Part shown: positions 42,611 to 53,400 of the stretch, one piece after another
How the letters are laid out: every line of letters begins with the position of its first letter
Position numbering within the stretch: position 1 is the first letter of the stretch
Assembly: GCA_963920635.1 (NCBI GenBank)
Contig: OY987301.1
Location: forward strand, 15,480,501 to 15,544,500
Source of the DNA: Pseudeuparius sepicola
Lineage: Eukaryota > Arthropoda > Insecta > Coleoptera > Anthribidae
Length of the DNA: 64,000 bases
Direction of reading: 5' to 3'
Translations under genes and position numbers: made by a program
Notes under the pieces: model-generated
Told to the model about the DNA's origin: nothing
What the model saw: only the letters and a program-made list of their open reading frames with translations
The model's database searches: none

Positions 42611-42928
42611 CCAATTTCTTGGCCAAGAAATTATTGAAGCAGGTTGGAAAATATTGGGGCAAGTTTGGGTATTTTTAGTGATTTTCTGTGTTCCAGTAGT
42701 AATATCAAATTTAGTGACTTTTAAAATTTTGTCGGGAAATGAGATTATGTTCCAGATCCACTCAGTATTCGCCTTTACTAATTTACTGTTGTTTTTAATA
42801 TTGATTTTTGAGCCATCCATGGAGTTATTTAATTTATTAGTGTTCGCATATTTGTGCTTACGTATTGGTCAATTGGTCAATTTCTTGCCCAATTTATTGG
42901 CCAACGAAGTGACAAAAGTGTAATAATT
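42535..42928. repeat. Inverted-repeat unit built of 'aatttcttggcc' motifs
   Basis: 'cattacacttgtcaatttct' near the left end mirrors 'aagtgacaaaagtgtaat' at the right. The motif 'caatttcttggcc' or its inverse repeats several times. A 116-codon open frame (42573-42923) crosses the unit but has no start context or domain, and its hydrophobic translation follows from the T-rich repeat. Confidence 0.55.
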
Positions 42929-43037
42929 ATTGTTGATAATAATGAAATTGTATTCTCAGTAAAAAATAATAAACAATAACTTTATATCATTTTTGGGTTT
43001 CCTATTAAAAGAAGAAACATACTTTTCGGTTACTGTA

Positions 43038-43670
43038 CAGGGTGTCCCATTTTGGGTGTTTTTGGGTGTTTTTCTTAAAAATCTGGGTTATTATTAAAGA
43101 TAGAGGGTTGCGGTTTTCACGTCACTGTACTACTTTTTTGAGAGGAATTTGGAGGACCAATCAGATTTTAGATAAGTTTTATAGTTTCCGCGCATTGGCG
43201 CAGAACTGAAATTTTCGATTTTTTGGAAACCTCTCTCCTGGCTACAACTTATATATATATCGACAAATTTAATCAACTATTTTTATAGATTCTTCGGCGT
43301 AGAATCGAATGGAATAATTAGTTTTTTGGTAGCGTTAATAGTTTTTGAGATATGAACTATGGTTTCCATTAAAAAAATATATAACTTTGGTTCATATCTC
43401 AAAAACTATTAACGCTAACAAAAAACTAATTATTCCATTCGATTCTACGCCAGAAAATCTATAAAAATAGTTGATTAAATTTGTCGATATATATAAGTTG
43501 TAGCCAATGCCAATGCGCGGAAACTATAAAACTTATCTAAAATCTGATTGGTCCACCAAATTCCTCTCAAAAAAGTAGTACAGTGACGTGAAAACCGCAA
43601 CCGTCTAGCTTTAATAATAACCCAGATTTTTGAGAAAATCACCCAAAAACACCCAAAATGGGACACCCTG
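43038..43670. mobile_element. 633-bp TA-flanked foldback element
   Basis: The ends are CAGGGTGTCCCATTTTGGGT and its exact inverse with TA on both sides. Arms of about 310 bp include 'cagattttagataagtttta' and 'aaaactattaacgctaac' with their inverses. The centre is at about 43360. No coding content. Confidence 0.9.
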
Positions 43671-43674
43671 TACA

Positions 43675-44278
43675 AATGGTTGAGGGCCATGGCCCATCAT
43701 ATGTAATATTTTTTATCTCTGGAAAAAAGAAATATCTACTTCAAACTCGATACCTAGTAATAGCATAGCCGAAATCGTTCGGCTATGGTAATAGGTTATC
43801 AAAGACCATAGGAAAGCCCGGAAGAACCGCCGTATTAGGTTCACCAGTGACTTGGGTGAATAAAATTTAGAAAAGCGATAATGAAATTACCAATGACGTC
43901 TAAACCTATAGACGTAGTGCCCCATTGTTAAAATGCCCATACTACTCTAAAAACATGCTACAAACAAAGACAGAAAGTCAACCATCAACCAACTATACAC
44001 CCGATGATTCCCGGTTATAGTTCCTCCAGAATCACACTTAGATATCGCATGTTTTTTCTTGTTTGGGGGCGCCGGAAGCATCGGAACCTCACCCGTTATC
44101 TGTGCCTGAAGACTCGGGGGATGGTCTGACGACGCCAGCCTCCGAGCCCAGAGTCGAAATAAGTTCGCTACGGCTCGACAAAAAGGGGCAATTTCCGACA
44201 ATATCGCGACATTTTCGGAATAATTTAATGGAGCGCTTAGATTGTGTTTAGTTCTGGGCGTCAAGCGTTTATCAAAAT
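43675..44278. other. Intergenic, no gene seen
   Basis: A moderately GC-rich block (44060-44180) is open on both strands, but no domain, start context or splice structure supports a gene. Confidence 0.35.
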
Positions 44279-44465
44279 CAGGGACTCTTTGAAATAAGGG
44301 GACCCAGCATAGGAAAAGTGAAGCCTTGAGGGGAAGTTTGTTTTCTGTAAACTGCAAGGAGACCACATAAGTGGGCTGGTACAAGGTTATGTTATATGTC
44401 AGTGTCCAACTGCCATCAGGTTTTATGTGATAGATAGTGCCATATATTCTAAAGGAGGCAAAATT
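44279..44465. mobile_element. Truncated copy of the CAGGGACTC hAT-like element
   Basis: Begins CAGGGACTCTTTGAAATAAG and follows 10292-10480 through 'aggaaaagtgaagcc', 'gaggggaagtttgttttctg' and 'ggctggtacaaggttatgtt'. Similarity fades after about 44465 and no right terminus was found. The absence of the nested second terminus shows this copy keeps the simpler layout. Confidence 0.8.
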
Positions 44466-44719
44466 TCCCATCATAATTCACATTTTTTTAGTTTTATAAC
44501 TTCCAGATACTCAGATGTGACAATTAAAGCATTTCAACTATACAATAAATTTGTTTAATTTGACAGTTGCCATATTCTGTAATTGTAGACACGACATTGT
44601 CAAGTGTAATTTTTAGAAATCATGGAAACCATTATTAATTTTTACTAACAATCAAAGTACTTGGCATACTTGGCATCACTGATACTATTCTTTTCCAATA
44701 TCATAACATAAAGTACACT

Positions 44720-45180
44720 ACAACCAATTTTGTCCAGTGACATGCAATAAAACGGTTTTTATTTTTTTTTTCTCGAAAACGAAGTGAGATAGGAAAACAA
44801 TACAAAAGGGAAAGAAGTTGTATTTTTAGATGCTTAATCAAACAAAAAATATTAAAGTTACAAAAAAGGTAGTGGCGTACATTTTTTTGATAATAATATT
44901 CGCTAAGGTGCCCCCCGGGACGCCACTGGACTTAATAAATTTAATCTAGTTAGGGCGAAATTAGCCTCTTAATACAACAAATAACATTGCCAAATTTCAA
45001 CAGAATCGAGTAAATAATTTTAAGACATTAATAATTTCATGTTTTATTTTTTTTATTTAACATCCTGTATCTTGAAAACTCTGCATTTCCGGACCCATGT
45101 TTATAGAAACTTTTTTCATATTTCTTAACAGGGAATCACCCTCTAAAATATCTCCGTCTATTTTTCGAACACCCTGTATA
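44720..45180. mobile_element. Partial copy of the 28647-29812 foldback family
   Basis: 'cagtgacatgcaataaaacg', 'ctcgaaaacgaag', 'cccgggacgccactggactt' and 'aatctagttagggc' match one half of the 28.6-29.8 kb element. It ends 'acaccctgtata' at about 45180. The opposite arm is missing. Confidence 0.7.
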
Positions 45181-45189
45181 GGCCGGCCA

Positions 45190-45960
45190 ATTCCTTAGCG
45201 ACATGTGTCAAAAGCAGACTTTTTAGTGAAATATCTTCTTAAGACGTGGACCGTCCCAAATAAAATTGGCGCCCCCCCGAATAGAAAAATTAAAATGATG
45301 TTGATCACTTAAAAAAAACATATCAATACTTCCCTAACTCTAACAAAAAATAAAGTGAACTACTACCGCGATTTTCTCCCTTATTTTGCGATCTACAAAA
45401 AAAACTGTAGCAATTTTGGACAGCTAAGTGGTGCTGAAAAAGAAATCGGCATCCATGGCCAAGTTGTCGCGCAATATTAAAAAACTTCAAATTGAGCAAA
45501 ATTATTACTAGCCGTGGAAGAGACATAGGAAAACTTTTATATTCAAAATTGATGGCACTGAGAAGCTTTATCCATCCAAGTACTCAGATAGTTTCAACAA
45601 ATTACACAGGCTCTTCGGCTCTCTTTGAGGGCATGAAAATTTTTGTCAATTTAAAGTTTTTTTTAGCACATCGCGAAAATTGGGAATGGAGGCCCATTTA
45701 TTTTTTAACGTCACCTGGCTGGCCAAAATTGCCATATTTTATTTTCTTACCTATTTTCTGTGCGTCCCAAAATAACCGACAAAATCGCAACAACAAAAAA
45801 ATTCATAGCCTCAAGAGAGCCGAAGACCCTGTACAATTTTCTGAAACACAGTACACAGTTGAATAAATCTTCTTAGTGCCATCAATTTTCAATATGAAAG
45901 TTTTCCTCTATCTCTTAAAATAAACATGGTATGGCTATTTGTTTTGCTAAAATTGTATGG
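45190..45960. other. Unassigned intergenic DNA
   Basis: A 124-codon open frame (45492-45866) has no recognised domain and a weak start, so no gene is called. Confidence 0.35.
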
Positions 45961-45969
45961 ACTATGTAG

Positions 45970-46250
45970 TATAAGGGTAGTATCCTTGTTTATGCGGAAT
46001 CCCTAGTTAGCCAATGTGTGACAAAGTCATAAGGATACGAGAGCAATATTGGATACAAGCAACAGATGGCGCCAAAAATTAAAGTGGCCCAGTCATTGTC
46101 TACTAATTTTCTACTATTAAAATCTACCAAAAAAATCGCTGGCCAACTTTATTTTTTGCAAAATCTGTCCCCTGTATCTACTTTATTTCTGTCATGTCCT
46201 TATGCCAGTGTCATTGGCTAACTAGAGTATCCATAAACAAAGGTAGTATG
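45970..46250. repeat. Inverted-repeat element, ~280 bp
   Basis: 'aagggtagtatccttgttta' and 'ctagttagccaatg' on the left face 'cattggctaactag' and 'ataaacaaaggtagtat' on the right. 'catgtccttatg' and 'cataaggatacg' also pair. It is probably a MITE. Confidence 0.7.
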
Positions 46251-46379
46251 TATGTTTAGGTCAAATCTTGCAAGCTGAATTAGAACCACTTCCTGACATT
46301 CGATTGAGCTGAAATTTTGCATACACCTTTAGTTTCGGTCACAATACAATATGCAATACTCAATATTGTAATACTTTCA

Positions 46380-47175
46380 AAATGGCCGTCGCCACAAGAT
46401 GGCAGATTATGTATTTTTTGTCAACCCCCTTAATAATATGGGTATCAAATAAAAGAGCTTGAAGAATAGAAAAATCACATCAATCAATCACACTAAATAC
46501 AATATTACCGCCCCTGTAAGATATTGGCGGATAATGTATTTTTTTGTCAACCCCCTTAATATGGGTATCAAATGAAAGGGCTTGAAGAGTAGAAAACGAT
46601 AAAGTTAGTGACATCACACTAAATTCAATATGGCCGCCGCTCCAAGATGGCGGATGATGTATTTTTTGTCAACCCCCTTAATATGGGTATCAAATGAAAG
46701 GGCTTGAAGAGTAGAAAACTATAGAGTTAGTGACATCACACTAAATTCAATATGGCCGTCGCTCCAAGATGGCGGATGATGTTTTTTTGTCAACGCCCTT
46801 AATATGGGTATGAAATGAAAGGGCTTGAAGAGTAGAAAACGATAAAGTTAGTGACATCACACTAAATTCAATATGGCCGCCCGTGGCGGATAATGTATTT
46901 TTTTGTCAACCCTCTTAATATGGGTATCAATAGAAATGGCTTGAAGAGTAGAAAACTATAGAGTTAGTGACATCACACTAAATTCAATATGGCCGTCGCT
47001 CCAAGATGGCGGATGATGTTTTTTTGTCAACGCCCTTAATATGGGTATCAAATGAAAGGGCTTGAAGAGTAGAAAACGATAAAGTTAGTGACATCACACT
47101 AAATTCAATATGGCCGCCACTCCAACACGGCGGCTTACATTTTCTTTTCCCTTAATATGTGCATTAAATGAAAGG
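46380..47175. repeat. ~120-bp tandem repeat with GATGGCGG motifs (copy 1)
   Basis: About six or seven units, each 116-122 bp. Each runs through 'cttaatatgggtatcaaatg', 'aaagggcttgaagagtagaa', 'gttagtgacatcacactaaa' and 'ttcaatatggccg', then usually 'ctccaagatggcgga'. It stops where a long palindrome starts. The same unit recurs in the opposite orientation at 62320-62745, again next to a palindrome, so array plus palindrome look like one mobile unit. Confidence 0.88.
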
Positions 47176-47199
47176 GCTTGAAGAGTAGAACTAAAAAGT

Positions 47200-47585
47200 T
47201 GAAAATAAAATTATCAATAAAAAAATATTTTTAAAAACAAGCTTTTATTTACCTAAATGCTCTAAAAAGAAGAAAATAATAAAAAAAATAACACCAAAGC
47301 AAACCCATAATTTTGTTGCATTATAAAATTGTATATGATATAAAAGCTTGTCGCGAGAATATGTATATATCTTGAAATTAATTCTAACTAGAAAATATAT
47401 TTTTCTATAAAAGAAATTTACACACGAAAATCTCGCGACAAGCTTTTATATCATATACAATTTTATAATGTTACAAAATTATGGGTTTGCTTTGGTTTGA
47501 ATGTTTTGATTATTTTCTTCTTTTTAGAGCATTTAGGTAAATAAAAGCTTGTTTTTAAAAATATTTTTTTATTAATAATTTTATT
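47200..47585. repeat. Long palindrome beside the 120-bp array (copy 1)
   Basis: The left arm 'aaaaacaagcttttatttac' and later 'ttatatcatatacaattt' are mirrored on the right. The arms are about 165 bp, including 'tctcgcgacaagcttttata' and its inverse, around a centre near 47395. No protein is encoded. Confidence 0.85.
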
Positions 47586-47589
47586 TATA

Positions 47590-48155
47590 TTGCGTCAAGA
47601 TGGCGTGAGTTATATAAAAGTTTATTACAAAAACAGATTCTAATAAAAAAACAAAATAATAAGAGTATGAATTACAAACATTTAAAAAAACTATACGTGG
47701 GCCCTGGGTGCTAGGTATACCTACATAACCTACATCCATGTTTTATAAACAAATTGTTCATAATACCATTTAGTACTACCAGGTTGTCGCTGTTACTAGG
47801 TATTTACCACAAAATATCGATATTTAGATAGGTAAGTATAGGTACATACCTATAGTATAAGGCTAACACATTAGAGAATGGGACAACGCGTGACGAAGAG
47901 TCCCTTGTGTTAAGTGTGCATTGGGTGTGTTTAGTATCGCCATAGAAGAATTCAGCGGCTGTAAGTATGTGTGGAAGGTGTTCTCTGCACTATACATATA
48001 CACATTAAAGATAGAGGGCACTATAACAAAATAAAACCTGAATGTTTTGTGTACATAGAAATCGTTTTCTGTTTGTGTAACAAAATGTTAAAGTTAAAAT
48101 GGAGTAAGGGTTGTATTATTTTCTACTATACATATAGAATATAAATGTGGATTCC
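47590..48155. other. Unassigned intergenic DNA
   Basis: No gene is seen. A stray 'caagatggcg' from the 120-bp unit lies at about 47596. Confidence 0.4.
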
Positions 48156-48161
48156 TTTATA

Positions 48162-49093
48162 CAGGGTGGCCCACCACGAACTGCATCGATCTATATATGG
48201 AAAACTAAAAGTAGAAAAATTCTGAAAATTTGGCACCACACCAATGCCGATGGGCGCTGTTCAACTAAAATATTTTGGTGAATCTGGCACTTCCGGTTAT
48301 ACTGGAAGTTGATATCAACTTTCTTATTTCAAATGGAACACCCTGTATATTATTGCATTTTTGGGTTCTAGACATCATTTTGGAACAAAAACATGCAACA
48401 TGTCCAATGTCTAATTCCAACCGTTTTTGAGATATTTGCATTTTTCCTAAAAAAATTACAGGTGCAGGCCTAAAGTCAATCAGCAATTTATACGAGGAAA
48501 CCGCGAAATTTCAAAACGAATTTTTGGCATCGTGTAACAGAAGCCCTGACCTAGTGATCTCTGCTGAGAAATAAACCCGTTCTTATACAGGGTGTTCACA
48601 AAATATGAATAAAAATTACATTCAAAATGTGCTTAAATCTCGAAATTTTCAAATGGAAACCCCCATTTTTTTTAATGCGATCTTATTCACCACTAAAAAT
48701 GATGACAACTTTGTATGAGGTTTCCTGTACCTAAATGCAGTAATTTAAATTTGTTTATTATCTACGGAGAATGCAACAAAGTAATATCAAGAACGTGCGA
48801 TACATAATCTTCGGTTGTGTAATTTAAGCGCGCCGGCATTATTGTTGACAATAATTTATAAACCGACATTTCCTCAGCCGCGATTGTCTTTTCAACGTCC
48901 ACGGCTAATATGATTTTCCAAGCGTTAAGCAAACCCCGCATTTTATGGGCGAAAATTGGGTTTTTCGTAAATTAATCCAAAATATTTTAGTTGAGCAGCG
49001 CCCATCGGCATTGGTGAGGTGCCAAATTTTCAGAATTTTCCTACTTTTAGTTTCCCATATATAGATCGATGCAGTTCGTGGTGGGCCACCCTG
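48162..49093. mobile_element. 932-bp TA-flanked foldback element
   Basis: The ends are CAGGGTGGCCCACCACGAAC and the exact inverse, with TA on both sides. The arms run about 135 bp with few changes ('tgcatcgatctatatatgg', 'ccaatgccgatgggcgctg'). Inside are two more terminus-like pieces ('gaacaccctgta' at about 48338 and 'acagggtgttcac' at about 48588), suggesting a nested MITE. No gene. Confidence 0.88.
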
Positions 49094-49099
49094 TATATC

Positions 49100-50300
49100 T
49101 CTTGCTACTGTTCATCATGAAGAGTGTCCCGAATTTCAACTCAAAACCTGATAATTTTCTAGAATTCATCAGTGGGTTTTTTTAATAGCTCCAGGAGATG
49201 TAGAATTTTTTCACGAATTTTCATTCAATTAATTATCGATAGGTAGAAAAGGACTATTCGGGACCAATAATCGTTAACCGAACAGCGAATATATTCGCAG
49301 CCAACGATATAATGTTATCACAAATGTTTATAATATCTAAAAATAAAAATATTTGTTTTTAGTAAGTGTTTAGTACGTGTTAGAGATACTTTTTAATGAT
49401 TTTTTTCTTTTTGTGATTAATGATCTTATTACCACCTAACCCATATATTTCGTGATTACCACGATATCAAACGTGTTGGCTGGATGGCTGCTATCGCATA
49501 GCTGTATTTTAGATACCTATGTGACTTAAAAGGCTACTTAAAGGTAGTTATTATATAAATTAATATGGAACGCCGTTTTAATATTTATTTACATTGGAGG
49601 CAATGTTAAATTTCAATTTTCAAAGTAGAAATTAAATGTCATTAAAATTCAACCAATTTTTATTATCCAGAAGACACATAAAAACTGAAACATTTTAATT
49701 ACATGTAATTTCCATTAATTATTGAAAATTGGCAGAATTTTTATTCAAATCGAAAGTAGACACATTAAAAATATAATATACCTACATTGAAGGAAGGCTC
49801 TTTTAATATTTATTAACATTGGAGTCTAAAGGTGATAAAAAAACAAAACGGCACCGAATTTTTATGATACATTAAACCCATGTGACAGGAAAATGTTGTA
49901 TCGATAATGGAAATTCCCAAGATCATTCTTTCCAAGGCCAAGTTGAAACATTTCTAATTATCCGATAATGGTATTTCAGTTGAATTTTAAGGTACTTAAC
50001 ATTTTCTATTATTACATAATGCCATTATCGGAATGACTCCCCTATTTAATTTGTAAAAAAATTAAGTCAATTTCCGTTATCTCAGTGCAGCAGAAAAATA
50101 TTTAAATAAATAGTTAGGTAGGTACCGCATTTTATTTCAAAATTTAAAACTTATTTGAAACTTAATGGAAATGCATTTTTCCGTCACGTGGGCTCCATGT
50201 TTCATGTGCCGTTTTGTTTTTTAATTGTGTTTAGACTCAAAGTATCATAAGAATTGAATTTCTGTTACATGGGCTTCAATGTAAATAAATGTTAAAACGT
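49100..50300. other. Upstream region of gene B, no gene seen
   Basis: AT-rich. An imperfect inverted arrangement around 'ttaacattggagtc' / 'gggcttcaatgtaaataaatg' and 'gtgccgttttgtttttta' / 'aaaaaacaaaacggcac' (49818 and 50207) suggests one more foldback of about 0.7 kb (49560-50310) ending just before gene B's TATA box. Confidence 0.5.
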
Positions 50301-50307
50301 CGTTCCA

Positions 50308-50343
50308 TATATAAACTACCGGCATAATCAATAGTAATCAGTA
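50308..50343 (+). promoter_or_regulatory. TATA box and initiator of gene B
   Basis: TATATAA at 50308-50314 is followed by TCAGTA at 50338-50343, an arthropod initiator consensus (TCAGT), with the usual ~30-base spacing. This predicts a 5' leader of about 65 bases before ATG 50405. A TATA plus Inr core suggests regulated, tissue-specific rather than housekeeping expression. Confidence 0.65.
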
Positions 50344-50404
50344 CAACAATACCATCCGAATCTTATCGTCTTCCTGCTTTTCTCAAATTCAGAAAGTTAC
50401 AGAG

Positions 50405-53400
50405 ATGTCTGATTTTGGTGACTGCGACGGTAGCGGTGACTGCGGCGGTAGCGGTGACTGCGGCGGTAGCGGTGACTGCTGCGGTAGCGGTGACTGCGGC
50501 GGTAGCGGTGACTGCTGCGACTGCAATTGTTGCGTTTGTAATGACGGCGACGCCGGCGACTGTAACTTCTACTACTGTGCACCTATCAGTGTTTGTGAGT
50601 ATAATCAACTTTGGTATAGGCGACTGAATTTAAGATGCCAACGCCCCGACGGGCACTATGTGAACTAACTATATGGGCCATTGTCACCTTTAGCTTTGGG
50701 CACACTTTGGGTTTACACTGCGTTGTTCTTTGTTCTTGTTCATTGTTCTTGTTATTTTGTGGTCGTCTTCATAAAGTTATTTGGTTATTTGGTAAAAGTT
50801 CCCTCCGACAATCGGCGCGAGCCGATTCTGGGTCGAAAACAGCGGCCGGGCCGGTCGTAAACGCGGCACAAATCTTTCCAAGTTTCGATGTTGCAAAAGG
50901 TGCAAAATAGTGTGGTGATCAGTTTGAGCTGCATATTATAGTAAAAATTCATCCGGATTATAACCACAATGACACATGAAAAGTGAGGTGTCAAAGGAAA
51001 TTTGAAAATTCATTTTCTCGGAAACTACGCCCGAGCACCAAAAACTAAGGTCATATTCGTGTTCAGGGACCCCGAAAATAAGGTTTGTGTGAACTTAGCC
51101 ACGCTTTTGCCAGCCACGGTTTTGGGTGTAGCGAATGTTGAAGAAGAATTATATTTCGGGGGCTTCGTGAACCGCAGGCTCAGCAACGGTTTTGGGTTTA
51201 GAGCGCTTACCGCTGAAGACTGTCTCTGAAAAGTGATATGCCAATAAAATGATGATTTTTCAAGTTTTCCAGTCCCGTTTCATGAGAACAATACTGCAGC
51301 TAGAGAGGGCATACTTGGGGGTGATTTTGGGTGTAAACAGTTTTCTTTGTCTGCCCGTTTTAAGGGTCTAAAAAAATTAAAGTTTGACAAACCGAGCGGT
51401 ATTTTGCCAATAAAATGAGAAATTTCCATGTTTTCCAGTTCCGTTTCACGACAATAATACTGCAGCTAGAAAGGACATACTTGGGGGTGATTTTGGGTGC
51501 AAACAGTTTTCTTTGTCTGCCCGTTTTAAGGGTCTAAAAAATTAAAGTTTGACAAACCGAGCGGTATTTTGCCAATAAAATGAGAATTTTCCAAGTTTTC
51601 CAGTTCCGTTTCACGACAATAATACTGCAGCTAGAGAGGGCATACTTGGGGGTGACTTTGGGTGTAAACAGTTTTCTTTGTCTGCCCGTTTTAAGGGTCG
51701 AAAAAAATTAAAGTTTGACAAACCGAGTGGTATTTTGCCAATTCAATGATAATTTTTCAAGTTTTCCAGTTCCGTTTCACGACAATAATACTGCAGCTAG
51801 AGAGGGCATACTTGGGGGTGACTTTGGGTGTAAACAGTTTTCTTTGTCTGCCCGTTTTAAGGGTCTAAAAAATTAAAGTTTGACAAACCGAGCGGTATTT
51901 TGCCAATAAAATGAGAATTTTCCAAGTTTTCCAGTCCCGTTTCACGACAATAATACTGCAGCTAGAGAGGGCATACTTGGGGGTGACTTTGGGTGCAAAC
52001 AGTTTTCTTTGTCTGCCCGTTTTAAGGGTCTAAAAAATTAAAGTTTGACAAACCGAGCGGTATTTTGCCAATTCAATGATAATTTTTCAAGTTTTCCAGT
52101 TCCGTTTCACGACAATAATACCGCAGCTAGAGAGGGCATACTTGAAGGTGACTTTGTGTGTAGACAGTTTTCTTTGTCTGCCCGTTTTAAGGGTAGAAAA
52201 AATTAAAGTTTGACAAACCGAGCGGCATTTTGCCAATTCAATGATAATTTTTCAAGTTTTCCAGTTCCGTTTCACGACAATAATACTGCAGCTAGAGAGG
52301 GCATACTTGGGGGTGACTTTGGGTGTACACAGTTTTCTTTGTCTGCCCGTTTTAAGGGTCTAAAAAATTAAAGTTTGACAAACCGAGCGGTATTTTGCCA
52401 ATAAAATGAGAATTTTCCAAGTTTTCCAGTCCCGTTTCACGACAATAATACTGCAGCTAGAGAGGGCATACTTGGGGGTGACTTTGGATGCAAACAGTTT
52501 TCTTTGTCTGCCCGTTTTAAGGGTCTAAAAAATTAAAGTTTGACAAACCGAGCGGTATTTTGCCAATTCAATGATAATTTTTCAAGTTTTCCAGTTCCGT
52601 TTCACGACAATAATACTGCAGCTAGAGAGGGCGTACGGGGGGGGTGACTTTGGGTGCAAACAGTTTTCTTTGTCTGCCCGTTTTAAGGGTTGAACAAATT
52701 AAAGTTGGACAAACCGAGCGGCATTTTGCCAATACAATTAGAATTTTCCAAGTTTTTCAGTTCCGTTTCACGACAATAATACTGCAGCTAGAGAGGGCAT
52801 ACTTGGGGGTGACTTTGGGTGTAAACAGTTTTCTTTGTCTGCCCGTTTTAAGGGTCGAAAATTTTAAAGTTTGACAAACCGAGTGGCATTTTGCCAATAA
52901 AATGAGAATTTTCCAAGTTTTCCAGTTCCGTTTTACGACAATAATACTGCAGCTAGAGAGGGCGTACTTGGGGGTGACTTTGGGTGCAAACAGTTTTCTT
53001 TGTCTGCCCGTTTTAAGGGTTGAAAAAATTAAAGTTGGACAAACCGAGCGGCATTTTGCCAATACAATGAGAATTTTCCAAGTTTTCCAGTTCCGTTTTA
53101 CGACAATAATACTGCAGCTAGAGAGGGCATACTTGGGGGTGACTTTGGGTGTAAACAGTTTTCTTTGTCTGCCCGTTTTAAGGGTCGAAAAAAATTAAAG
53201 TTTGACAAACCGAGTGGTATTTTGCCAATTCAATGATAATTTTTCAAGTTTTCCAGTTCCGTTTCACGACAATAATACTGCAGCTAGAGAGGGCATACTT
53301 GGGGGTGACTTTGGGTGTAAACAGTTTTCTTTGTCTGCCCGTTTTAAGGGTCTAAAAAATTAAAGTTTGACAAACCGAGCGGTATTTTGCCAAGAAAATG

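Noticed and set aside
42573..42923. 116-codon hydrophobic frame
   Set aside because: It spans an inverted-repeat unit built of 'aatttcttggcc'; the hydrophobic look comes from T-rich codons.
43947..44474. 175-codon - strand frame
   Set aside because: It crosses into the hAT-like copy starting at 44279, so it is a chance join of repeat and flank, with no domain.
50363..50627. Antisense and +2 frames over gene B exon 1 (Ala/Thr/Val- or Ser/Arg-rich)
   Set aside because: These are shadow frames of the repeat, with no continuation into a plausible exon.
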